Shown here piece by piece: positions 1 through 5,972 of a stretch of 7,985 bases of DNA (positions are counted from its first letter, which is position 1; each line of letters starts with the position of its first letter). The notes below the pieces were generated by a model. It saw only the letters and a program-made list of their open reading frames with translations. It had not been told where the DNA came from and ran no database searches. The position numbers were made by a program, and so were the translations under genes. Source of the DNA: MWDT01 sp035506315 (GTDB taxonomy: Bacteria > Verrucomicrobiota > Verrucomicrobiia > Opitutales > Opitutaceae); assembly GCA_035506315.1 (NCBI GenBank), contig DATJPQ010000288.1, positions 1-7,985 on the forward strand, in the 5' to 3' direction.

Positions 1-620
1 GTCATCCAGAGCAATTTGTGCTCCCTGCGGGTCGCCGCCTGATAATCGTAGGCCGCGATCGCCGCAACGTAGAGATTGTCCATGGCCAGACCGTTGAGCG
101 TTTGCGCATCGCCGCTCACGACCGACAGTCCCGGCGGCAGCGTATATTCCGGGAACGCCTCCGCTGTCTGCGAAACCAAACCCACTTTGTAGGCACCCAG
201 GAAACGCAGCAATTGCGAGTGATTAATCTGCAGGGATGAAAAGTGGCCGGTGGGGTTCGTTTCGATGTTCATCGTGCCCCAGGTCCAGACCAGAAGCAGG
301 GATGGCGGGTGCGCATCCGTAGCGGGCAGGTAGCCTTGTTTGGCCAGAACTTTGGTAATGGTTGCAGTGACCTCTTGGGTGGGAGGCAGCTTGTCCCCTG
401 CGATAATGCCGCCAAAGTCACGGCACCCCATGCTGACTGCCATATAAAAGACGGGATTGGCCGGCGAAGCCGGGCGCAACAAAGCGCCGGTCGGCGTGGT
501 GTCGGTCACCGTGATGACCTCGAGCTCGTCTGTGGGCAAAAGATAATCGAGCAAACTCTTCGCAGAAGCGGTTGGCAGAAGGGCGCTGCACAAAATCAAA
601 GCAGATAAGAAAGCGCGCAT
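1..620 (-). CDS. Secreted protein of unknown function, C-terminus cut by the window edge
   Basis: The reading frame from the ATG at 620 stays open to base 1, giving 206 complete codons with no stop, so the 3' end lies outside the window. Residues 1-20 (MRAFLSALILCSALLPTASA) form a clear signal peptide with an AxA-type cleavage site, so the product is exported. The mature part includes SMGCRDFGG (about 63-71), KVLAKQGYLPA (about 90-100), LLLVWTWGTMN (about 108-118) and AAYDYQAATRREHKLLWM at the visible end. The pattern of a gapped 'KQGY' helix followed by a hydrophobic strand loosely recalls DUF4136-like envelope proteins, but I do not recognise the family with confidence. No Shine-Dalgarno motif precedes the start; the signal peptide decides it. 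It is divergent from the rhomboid gene across about 200 bp. Overlapping plus-strand frames lack any recognisable protein character. Confidence 0.8.
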   Translation of the reverse strand, partial: MRAFLSALILCSALLPTASAKSLLDYLLPTDELEVITVTDTTPTGALLRPASPANPVFYMAVSMGCRDFGGIIAGDKLPPTQEVTATITKVLAKQGYLPATDAHPPSLLLVWTWGTMNIETNPTGHFSSLQINHSQLLRFLGAYKVGLVSQTAEAFPEYTLPPGLSVVSGDAQTLNGLAMDNLYVAAIAAYDYQAATRREHKLLWM

Positions 621-790
621 AAAAAGGGTAATCGATGATTAACAACAATAAGAGCACGCAAACGGAAAAAGACAAGCGGAAATGTTAATCAAACCCGGGC
701 ATATCCAATACAATGCGTTTTAGGGTCACTCTCCAGGGTAACCGCCTTCCGCTGCAGTAGATTTCCGTCCGTCATGATGCCGTCTTGAAT

Positions 791-819
791 TTGAACTAAG
801 GGGCCGGGCAGTTTCTAAT
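791..819 (+). promoter_or_regulatory. Possible sigma70-type promoter for the rhomboid gene
   Basis: TTGAAC at 791-796 and TCTAAT at 814-819 are separated by 17 bp, matching the -35 and -10 consensus at 4/6 and 5/6 positions. The expected transcription start would fall at about 825-827, on top of the tandem ATG ATG at 824/827. If real, the message would be leaderless or nearly so. The rest of the 621-823 divergent spacer is AT-richer than the genes but shows no convincing promoter for the minus-strand gene. Confidence 0.3.
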
Positions 820-823
820 CCAA

Positions 824-1714
824 ATGATGTCCTCGTCTGAGCCAATCACCGGAGCGGCCCCCGAGCGAGTGCCCGACGATCTCGCGGAAGTGGGCGTCTA
901 TCCGACCTCCGCCGCGGGCTTCGACCATGGCTTGGTGGTGCTCGCGATGGGACAACCGTATTGGCTCCTGCCTTCCGACTCCGGCTTCCGTCTATTCGTA
1001 GAGGCGCCGGCGATCGAGGCGGCCCGTGAACAGCTCGCATGCTTCGATCGCGAAAGCATCGGCTGGCCGCCCCGGCCGGTGGTGCCGGATACGCCGGCGC
1101 GGAAAGCCGAATTTTTCACGCCGCTGCTCTGGGCTCTTGCGCTCCTCGCCGTATTTTACGGCCAGAATACCTGGCCCGGGGTTTGGGAAAGCGCCGGAGC
1201 CTTGGATGCGCAGGCCTTGTTCGGCCGGGGTGAATGGTGGCGGCCGGGCACGGCACTGTTTCTCCACGCCGACCTCGGGCATCTGACCTCGAATCTGCTC
1301 AGCGGTCTCTTTGTGTTTTCTGCCGTGCTGTCGACCATCGGCCGGTGCCGGGGGTGGCTGCTCCTCGCGGTCGCGTCCATTACGGGCAACTTGGTCATCG
1401 CCGCGCTGAATTATCCCGGACCTTACCGGTCGCTCGGCGCTTCGACGGCAATTTTCGCCGGCCTCGGACTGCTCACCGGCCGGGCGATCCGCGCCGTCCG
1501 GGAAGTGCGCCATCCCCATCGCTGGCGCGCGGTGTTTGTGCCGCTGGCGGCCGGGCTCACGCTGCTGGGTCTGTTCGGCGCGGGCGACCTGCGCACCGAT
1601 GTCGGGGCGCATGTTACAGGCTTCGCCGCCGGCCTCTTGCTGGGGTTTGTGGCCGCGATTGCGCGCAAATATACGCCAGGAAAATCCACTGAGTCTCCAA
1701 AATTCGCGAGTTAG
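824..1714 (+). CDS. Rhomboid-family intramembrane serine protease
   Basis: This 296-residue protein would cleave transmembrane substrates within the inner membrane. Residues 1-95 are a soluble, probably cytoplasmic domain (YWLLPSDSGFRLFV, then AREQLACFDRE). Hydrophobic segments at about 98-113, 156-172, 178-196, 204-218, 235-252 and 262-280 give the basic six-helix rhomboid core. Family landmarks are WWRPGTALFLHADLGHLTSN (138-157: H148, H153, N157, the HxxxxHLxxN motif in and before the second helix), the nucleophile region SLGASTAIFAG (203-213, Ser207) and the catalytic histidine in GAHVTGFAAGLLLG (261-274, His263). Ser207 and His263 form the expected dyad. The residue after the serine is Thr rather than the usual Gly (GAST instead of GxSG), a variation within the motif that need not abolish activity. 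ATG 824 and 827 are adjacent and there is no Shine-Dalgarno. It stands alone on the plus strand, and its substrate is unknown. Confidence 0.93.
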   Translation: MMSSSEPITGAAPERVPDDLAEVGVYPTSAAGFDHGLVVLAMGQPYWLLPSDSGFRLFVEAPAIEAAREQLACFDRESIGWPPRPVVPDTPARKAEFFTPLLWALALLAVFYGQNTWPGVWESAGALDAQALFGRGEWWRPGTALFLHADLGHLTSNLLSGLFVFSAVLSTIGRCRGWLLLAVASITGNLVIAALNYPGPYRSLGASTAIFAGLGLLTGRAIRAVREVRHPHRWRAVFVPLAAGLTLLGLFGAGDLRTDVGAHVTGFAAGLLLGFVAAIARKYTPGKSTESPKFAS

Positions 1715-1717
1715 CAG

Positions 1718-1768
1718 GGCAGCGAGCTTGTTCGCGCAATATGACGGAGCGCGAGCAGGCTCGTTGCC
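1718..1768 (+). repeat. 20-bp imperfect inverted repeat directly after the rhomboid gene
   Basis: Arms at 1718-1737 and 1749-1768 enclose an 11-nt loop (1738-1748). Seventeen of 20 positions are Watson-Crick pairs. The other three are G-U pairs when the plus strand is transcribed, so the whole 20-bp stem can form in the rhomboid mRNA; on the minus strand those positions would be A/C mismatches. It begins 4 nt after the rhomboid stop. There is no following T-run, so it is not a textbook intrinsic terminator. It could stabilise the mRNA 3' end or be a REP-like dispersed repeat. The remaining bases to the cupin start (1769-1881) show nothing else convincing. Confidence 0.75.
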
Positions 1769-1881
1769 TACCTAAACCGGTGCGATCTCCGGAAATTCGC
1801 AGTGTGACGAAAATTTTCTGAGCGTCTGACATTCCGTCTGGAGCCCAGAGGAACTTTCCCTTTAAAAACGCGAATCCACCC

Positions 1882-2235
1882 ATGAAACCATCGCCCTCCA
1901 CCGTCCGACCCCAAGTGTGCCACGCCAGTCCCACCGGCTACGTGCCGGCCCTCGCCGGCATCGCCCGTAGAACCATGGGGGTCGGCGTCCATACGCTGCT
2001 CACCGAGTTCAAGCTGGCGAAAGGCGCGGTGGTCCCCTGCCACTCGCATCCGCAGGAACAGACCGGCTATCTCGTGTCCGGGCATCTGCGCTTCCTGATC
2101 GCCGGCGTCGAACACGTGGCACACGCCGGTGACAGCTGGACGATCCCCGGCGGGGTGGAGCACAGCGCCAACGTGCTCGAAGACTCGGTTGCGATCGAAG
2201 TATTCTCGCCCGTGCGCGACGACTACCGGTCATGA
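1882..2235 (+). CDS. Small single-domain cupin, KdgF-like
   Basis: A 117-residue cytoplasmic protein made of one cupin barrel. Cupin motif 1 is PCHSHPQEQTGYLVSG (52-67), with H54, H56 and Q60 as likely metal ligands. Motif 2 is GDSWTIPGGVEHSAN (83-97), with H94 as the fourth ligand. The use of Gln in the place of the usual Glu, the HSHPxEQ signature and the C-terminal VFSPVRDDY are typical of the KdgF-like group. The characterised KdgF converts 4,5-unsaturated uronates released from pectin or alginate to the linear ketonised form. Many related small cupins have no known substrate, so the role here is only suggested by the carbohydrate-active neighbours. There is no Shine-Dalgarno before ATG 1882. 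It is monocistronic, ending in a hairpin shared with the convergent genes. Confidence 0.85.
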   Translation: MKPSPSTVRPQVCHASPTGYVPALAGIARRTMGVGVHTLLTEFKLAKGAVVPCHSHPQEQTGYLVSGHLRFLIAGVEHVAHAGDSWTIPGGVEHSANVLEDSVAIEVFSPVRDDYRS

Positions 2236-2237
2236 AA

Positions 2238-2262
2238 ACGCCCGGCCGCAAGCGCCGGGCGT
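2238..2262. terminator. Hairpin between convergent genes, probably a bidirectional terminator
   Basis: A perfect 9-bp GC-rich stem (ACGCCCGGC at 2238-2246 with GCCGGGCGT at 2254-2262) encloses a 7-nt loop. It starts 3 nt after the cupin stop. On the minus strand the stem runs directly into TTTT (2238-2235), so it better resembles an intrinsic terminator for the minus-strand gene ending at 2324. On the plus strand the following bases are A/G-rich. Confidence 0.7.
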
Positions 2263-2323
2263 CGAAAGAAGGAATATTTCGCAAGCATCACGGCCTGCGC
2301 CGTGAACGCGCGCAGATGGAGAT

Positions 2324-3094
2324 TTATCGCGGCGGAAACCCGCCGTCCATACCAGGGCCCATCTTTTTCTGAATAACCCCCTGCATCAGCGCCTGCGGAC
2401 TGTTGTATTTCGCGAAGTCCGTGGGCGGGATGAAATGCGCGGCATCGGGTTCCTTTAGCTGCACATCCATAAATCGCATGGTCATTGGCATCCGGGGATC
2501 GATGAACTGAATTTGCAGCGGAAATCCCTTCAGGTCGGTGGCGGTCCAGATGAAACCTTCGCGAGTCGTACCATTGACGGCATCGACCGTCATCTTGCTC
2601 TTCACGCACGGGTGGCCGTCGATGGTTTCCTTGCCGACTTCGGTGTAGTTGACCTTGGCCTCCTTGGCTGGATCGGCCGCAGGGCCAGCCTGAGGCAGCG
2701 GCATTTCCATGTAGGCCTGCGCACCGGGGTAGATGACGCAGAGCTGGCGCGTCTCGGGCAGCACGATGTTCACCATGCGATCCATGCCCATCATCTTCAT
2801 CTGGGCTTTGGCTTCGGGCGGCACCTGTGCGCCCATCATGCTGGCCATGTCCATTTCCATGCGGATTTTGCCCCCCAGCATTTCGTAAACGACCGTCATG
2901 GTGATCTCGCCCTGGGGCCCGTTGACGGTCATTTCCGCTTTGGCGGAGAAGCCTTTGATCGAGCCAAAAAGCTTGGCCATGATGGGATCGAGTCCCGGCG
3001 GCGGCCCCCCCATGGGACCGCGTTGAGCATAGGCGGTTGCCGTCAGCAATCCGCCGGTCAGCACTAGAAGCCAGAGTGCGCGCATAGTTTTCAT
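2324..3094 (-). CDS. Secreted methionine-rich DUF4412/LolA-like protein
   Basis: The 256-residue product starts with a signal peptide (MKTMRALWLLVLTGGLLTATAYA, cut near residue 23), so it is periplasmic or exported. After a short Gly/Pro-rich linker it has features of the DUF4412/LolA-like fold: alternating strands in residues 50-82 (AEMTVNGPQGEITMTVVY, then GGKIRMEMDM), RMVNIVLPETRQLCVIYPGAQAYMEM (106-131, in two stretches), EVGKETIDGHPCVKSKMTV (152-170) and FIWTATDLKGFPLQIQF (181-197). Related folds bind lipid or carry out envelope functions, but this family has no defined role. About 27 of 256 residues are Met, clustered at 80-107 and 202-209. The open frame extends upstream to 3211, but ATG 3094 is chosen because it places the signal peptide at the N-terminus and avoids the hairpin repeats upstream. 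There is no Shine-Dalgarno. Confidence 0.85.
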   Translation of the reverse strand: MKTMRALWLLVLTGGLLTATAYAQRGPMGGPPPGLDPIMAKLFGSIKGFSAKAEMTVNGPQGEITMTVVYEMLGGKIRMEMDMASMMGAQVPPEAKAQMKMMGMDRMVNIVLPETRQLCVIYPGAQAYMEMPLPQAGPAADPAKEAKVNYTEVGKETIDGHPCVKSKMTVDAVNGTTREGFIWTATDLKGFPLQIQFIDPRMPMTMRFMDVQLKEPDAAHFIPPTDFAKYNSPQALMQGVIQKKMGPGMDGGFPPR

Positions 3095-3191
3095 AGGAAT
3101 GGGTACAGGGGAACTCGCCGAACTTATCGATGCCGGAACCCGCGGCGAGAATGAAACGGACGCAGCGTGTAAGAATACTCCTAAAAATCCG

Positions 3192-3220
3192 GTGCTGCGT
3201 AGCACAGGCATACCGGCCTG
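3192..3220. repeat. Two small overlapping hairpins in the 3095-3367 spacer
   Basis: GTGCT/AGCAC (3192-3196 with 3201-3205, loop GCGT) is followed by CAGGC/GCCTG (3205-3209 with 3216-3220, loop ATACCG), sharing base 3205. Each is short and weak alone, but together with the next two hairpins they make this spacer almost wholly foldable. No promoter or gene is evident in 3095-3367. Confidence 0.5.
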
Positions 3221-3242
3221 CTGCCTCGAAAAAACCTGCGGG

Positions 3243-3282
3243 GGCGCGTTATCCCCGCCACGGCGGGCAAGCGTAACGCGCC
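3243..3282. repeat. Nested GC-rich hairpin
   Basis: A perfect 9-bp outer stem, GGCGCGTTA (3243-3251) with TAACGCGCC (3274-3282), encloses a second stem, CCCGCC (3254-3259) with GGCGGG (3262-3267). The form is that of a REP/BIME-like intergenic palindrome. It lies between the small gene 3368-3601 and the DUF4412 gene, both on the minus strand. Confidence 0.75.
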
Positions 3283-3302
3283 GGATCGACCAAGAAACGG
3301 AC

Positions 3303-3324
3303 GGCGGCTTAGGGATAAGCCGCC
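3303..3324. repeat. Perfect 9-bp hairpin with a four-base loop
   Basis: GGCGGCTTA (3303-3311), loop GGGA, TAAGCCGCC (3316-3324). It has the same outline as the hairpin 20 bp away (GGCG, two swapped bases, TTA...TAA), which suggests related repeat units. It lies 43 bp after the stop of the minus-strand gene 3368-3601 and could help end its transcript, though the downstream minus-strand bases are not T-rich. Confidence 0.75.
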
Positions 3325-3367
3325 CTGCCTCTGAAAGCGGCGCCTGTTCGCGCGCCTGATCTTCACT

Positions 3368-3601
3368 CTACGCCACGGTATCGAGCAACGTGCCGATCGT
3401 CTGGTCGGCGGCCCGCTCGACGGCGGCACTGGCCTTGACCTGAATGCCGGCCTCGACGAGTCCCACCATGTTTTCCGGTGAGACATCGCCTTGCGCGATG
3501 CTCGCCGCAATGCCATTCGCCTGGCTGACGCCACGACGCACCCCTTCCTGCGGTGCGAAAAACATGTCTGCCCGCACGGGTGAACCGACCAAAGGAATCA
3601 T
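3368..3601 (-). CDS. Small protein with a FlgC/FlgE-like C-terminal motif
   Basis: A 77-residue product with no signal peptide and no membrane segment. The middle and C-terminus read QANGIAASIAQGDVSPENMV, then VKASAAVERAADQTIGTLLD, then TVA at the end. This matches the general form of the C-terminal helix of flagellar rod and hook proteins (an EEMV segment, then an A-N-A stretch, then TADE-GTLLD). Those proteins, however, are longer and begin with a matching N-terminal helix that is missing here. It could be a minimal relative, a remnant, or an unrelated small helical protein. GC-rich third positions and sensible amino-acid content support it as a gene. ATG 3601 is preceded by a weak AGG; an internal ATG at residue 13 is the alternative start. 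Gaps are 109 bp to the esterase upstream and 273 bp to the next gene. Confidence 0.6.
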   Translation of the reverse strand: MIPLVGSPVRADMFFAPQEGVRRGVSQANGIAASIAQGDVSPENMVGLVEAGIQVKASAAVERAADQTIGTLLDTVA

Positions 3602-3710
3602 ATGCCTGGATTATCGGCCCGTTTGGCGGAAAATGAAGCGGTCTTCGAGCGTATCTGGCCAAAATCCGAATGAATGCCGCGCGTTGCCCAGCACACAGAT
3701 ATTGGGGTGC

Positions 3711-4436
3711 CTATTTCAGCACTGACGGCAGCAGGGCCTCGAGCTCGGCCGCCCACATTTCGTATCCCTCGACCGTGAGGTGCAGCTTGTCGCGACCAAG
3801 CCCGGTCCAGTTGGTGCCGTTCGGGATGAACTTCGCCGCCAGATCCAGGTAGAAAACCGTCCGGTTGTCGGCCAGTGGCGCGATGAGCTTGTTCGCGGCG
3901 GCCATCTTATCGGTGGCCCGGGCATTCGGCAGAATGCTCAGGACGACCACCTTGATCCCGGCAAACTTCGCCTGGATTGCGCCGATCACTGCTTTCACGC
4001 CCGCCGCGATGTCCTCGGGCGTATCTTGCGTGTTGTTGGTGCCGATGAGCACCACCGCAGCCTTCGGGGCGAAGCCGGAGAGATCGATGTTCTGCAGTCG
4101 CCAGAGGGTGTGCTGTGTCTTGTCGGACCCCAGACCGAAGTCGAGGGCACGCTCCTCGAAATGTTTCTTCCAGACGGGCCAACCCGGGCCCCAACGCCAC
4201 ATTTCCGTGATCGAATCTCCGATGAAGATCAAATCGACGGGCCGGCCCTGCTTGAGCGCAAGGTAGTCGCCAAAATAGACCTGGTAATTGATTCGCGGGC
4301 TGTAGTTCTGATCGCTGGGCAGCGTGGTCGACGGTGCGGCGGGGGCGGCCGGGTCGGTGACGGCAGTCTCGGCCGCGCGCGAGAAAGACGCGCCAGCGAT
4401 GGCCACCGAGGCAAGAAGCAGGAAGGTGCGTTTCAT
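3711..4436 (-). CDS. Secreted SGNH/GDSL hydrolase, PAF-acetylhydrolase-like
   Basis: A 241-residue esterase with a signal peptide (MKRTFLLLASVAIAGASFSRA), followed by a Pro/Ala/Thr-rich linker to about residue 45. All SGNH blocks are present: block I FIGDSITEMW (71-80, nucleophile Ser75), block II GLGSDKTQHTLWRL (101-114, oxyanion Gly103), block III VLIGTNNTQDTPED (129-142, Asn134) and block V DKLHLT (216-221, Asp216 and His219). The TQHTLWRL and GTNNTQDT stretches closely resemble the alpha subunits of PAF-acetylhydrolase Ib, a subgroup whose bacterial secreted members are commonly carbohydrate O-acetyl esterases. The likely role is removing acyl, probably acetyl, groups from a polysaccharide. 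The start lies 2 nt after the stop of the glycoside hydrolase 4439-5800, so the two are very likely one transcript. The exact substrate is unknown. Confidence 0.92.
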   Translation of the reverse strand: MKRTFLLLASVAIAGASFSRAAETAVTDPAAPAAPSTTLPSDQNYSPRINYQVYFGDYLALKQGRPVDLIFIGDSITEMWRWGPGWPVWKKHFEERALDFGLGSDKTQHTLWRLQNIDLSGFAPKAAVVLIGTNNTQDTPEDIAAGVKAVIGAIQAKFAGIKVVVLSILPNARATDKMAAANKLIAPLADNRTVFYLDLAAKFIPNGTNWTGLGRDKLHLTVEGYEMWAAELEALLPSVLK

Positions 4437-4438
4437 GG

Positions 4439-5800
4439 CTAGAATTCCCGTATCGTTTCCTTGCCTTCGAGCCAGGCCGCCATGTTCAACACCAAATAGT
4501 TCCAGTTCTGGAACCCTTTGTTCAACACCGGTTCGCCGTTTTCCGGCAGATAGTACTCATGCAACGCCCCGAAACGTTCGAAGTCGCGACCGAAGAGATG
4601 GATCGTTTTTATCGCCAGGTCCCGCGCATCGTTTTTGAAGCCGTAGTCCGCCAGTCCGCGGAAAACCATGTAGTTGGAGACGCCCCAGATCGGTCCGGTC
4701 CACAGGGACGGGTTCCCCGAAGCCCGGACGTTGTACATCTTCTCCAGCTTCGACAGCGTGCGGACGCCAAACGGGGCGTTGAACGTCTTCTCGTTGCGGT
4801 AATGTTCCTCGACCATGCGCTTCGCCTGCTCGGGCGTGGCGATGCCCGCCCACATCGCCAGGAAGCCGGACCAGACGTCGATGCGCTGGATCAGGCAGTC
4901 GTAATCGCGTGGATACCCGCTGTGCAGCTTGATGTTGGAATCGGCGCTGAACGGCTTTCCTTCGTAGGGCACGAGGTTGAGGTCGACGCTGTAGAAGAAA
5001 CCATCCCGCTCGTCCCAGCAGTGGCGCTGGATGCTGGCCTTCAACTCGTCGGCGTCGCGCTGGTATTCCACGGCCATCTCGTCCATGTGCAGTGCCTGGC
5101 CCAGGTAGACGAGAGCGAGGAGCTCTTTGTACATCATGCAATTCAGGTAGATCGAACCAGAGCTCTTCGGCGGCCGCATGAAGGTACACGGGTCGTTGTC
5201 GACGCCGATCGCAGCGTCGTCGTTCCAGTAATAGAGTCCGGTGGGCTTATGGCGCTGGTGATTTTTGTAGCGGTTCACGAACGCCTGCAGAAAATAGAAT
5301 TTCTCGCGCAGCCACTCGGCGTCGCCGCCATTCAATTTCACGAGGAAGGCCGCGTGCTGCGCCAGGCAGGGCTTGTGCATGTTGGTCTCGTCGACGTTCA
5401 CCCCCGCCCGCAGCGCCTTCCGGTCGCCGGACTTGCGTTTGATCAAAATGGGCACCCACCCGTCCATGCCGCCATAGTTGAGATAATTAAGCACGCAGCC
5501 CTGCTCGTAACGCAGCGCCTTCTGGCGTAGCTCCGGGGTGCCTTTCTCCAGGAGGATCTGGCGTAATGCGACGTCGCTCAGCCACGAATCCCAATCCCAG
5601 AGCACATCCGGATATTGCGCGCTTCCCGGCGTCAGAAACGGATAGGCGAAGGCGCCGCCTTCCTCGCGCAGCATGCCTTGGTAGTCCTTGGCTATCGTGT
5701 CGCGAATGATCGCGATGTGCCGGGTCGTCGCTTCATCCAGCTGCGCTCGCCCGATCGTAGCACCAACACCCAGACACACTAAGAGGAGCAGGTTTTTCAT
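4439..5800 (-). CDS. Secreted (alpha/alpha)6 glycoside hydrolase, GH63/MGH1-like
   Basis: A 453-residue protein with a signal peptide (MKNLLLLVCLGVGATIGRA) and a single catalytic domain resembling the mannosylglycerate-hydrolase-like branch of GH63 and related trehalase-type barrels. Visible landmarks, numbered from ATG 5800, are VLWDWDSWLSDVAL (66-79), YYWNDDAAIGVDNDP (190-204, with the likely catalytic acid among D194/D195), LWTGPIWGVSNYMVFRGL (366-383) and LHEYYLPENGEPV (413-425, with E415 as the probable second catalytic residue). The fold assignment is firm; the sugar cleaved (mannosyl-, glucosyl- or other alpha-glycosides) is not. The frame extends to an ATG at 5827, but ATG 5800 places the signal peptide first. 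No Shine-Dalgarno is seen. The esterase gene follows after 2 nt, which suggests deacylation and hydrolysis of the same extracellular glycan. Confidence 0.88.
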   Translation of the reverse strand: MKNLLLLVCLGVGATIGRAQLDEATTRHIAIIRDTIAKDYQGMLREEGGAFAYPFLTPGSAQYPDVLWDWDSWLSDVALRQILLEKGTPELRQKALRYEQGCVLNYLNYGGMDGWVPILIKRKSGDRKALRAGVNVDETNMHKPCLAQHAAFLVKLNGGDAEWLREKFYFLQAFVNRYKNHQRHKPTGLYYWNDDAAIGVDNDPCTFMRPPKSSGSIYLNCMMYKELLALVYLGQALHMDEMAVEYQRDADELKASIQRHCWDERDGFFYSVDLNLVPYEGKPFSADSNIKLHSGYPRDYDCLIQRIDVWSGFLAMWAGIATPEQAKRMVEEHYRNEKTFNAPFGVRTLSKLEKMYNVRASGNPSLWTGPIWGVSNYMVFRGLADYGFKNDARDLAIKTIHLFGRDFERFGALHEYYLPENGEPVLNKGFQNWNYLVLNMAAWLEGKETIREF

Positions 5801-5900
5801 GGTTGGAATACGCTCGCGGCCCATCATTACACTGGGCCCGTCAGCGACCCAGCATCAAAACGGCTCCCGCCGCGCGGGCAAACACCGAATCCTCCGGGCG

Positions 5901-5937
5901 GGCTCCGCGGGCGCATCTCAGCATTTGAGCATGCGCC
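5901..5937. repeat. Near-copy of the GH112 terminator arm, refolded as another hairpin
   Basis: Bases 5901-5923 match 6114-6137 (the loop and right arm of the downstream terminator) in 23 of 24 positions, with one C missing. Instead of the original left arm, the copy is followed by a partial inverse, so GGCGCATCTCA (5910-5920) can pair with TGAG (5926-5929) and ATGCGCC (5931-5937) across one bulged C. The two copies are 213-214 bp apart and bracket the 25-bp inverted repeat. Confidence 0.75.
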
Positions 5938-5972
5938 GAAGCGTCGCTCATGTGTTTGATGCATGAGGTATT

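Noticed and set aside
243..608. Plus-strand frame across the left partial gene
   Set aside because: Antisense shadow. The minus-strand frame is open to the window edge, begins with a signal peptide and has sensible composition.
418..675. 85-codon minus-strand frame beginning with a hydrophobic stretch
   Set aside because: It overlaps the signal-peptide protein 1-620 in another frame; the hydrophobic start comes from an AT-rich leader and the rest is Arg/His-rich nonsense.
992..1612. 206-codon open frame on the minus strand
   Set aside because: Antisense to the rhomboid core motifs; its translation is low-complexity Arg/Gln/Glu-rich.
1826..1866. Promoter for the cupin gene (CTGACA with TTTAAA)
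   Set aside because: The two elements are about 29 bp apart, far from the 16-19 bp needed; no better pair was found.
3095..3211. N-terminal extension of the DUF4412-like protein to the ATG at 3211
   Set aside because: It would bury the signal peptide at residue 40 and begin inside the hairpin repeats.
3192..3324. CRISPR-like array
   Set aside because: The units are hairpins of differing sequence without regular identical repeats or spacers, and no cas gene is present.
4559..5530. 323-codon open frame on the plus strand
   Set aside because: Antisense to the GH63/MGH1-like hydrolase, which has clear motifs; no start signal or recognisable product.
5801..5827. Nine-residue N-terminal extension of the GH63/MGH1-like protein
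   Set aside because: The charged extension would precede an otherwise typical signal peptide; neither start has a Shine-Dalgarno, so the signal peptide decides.
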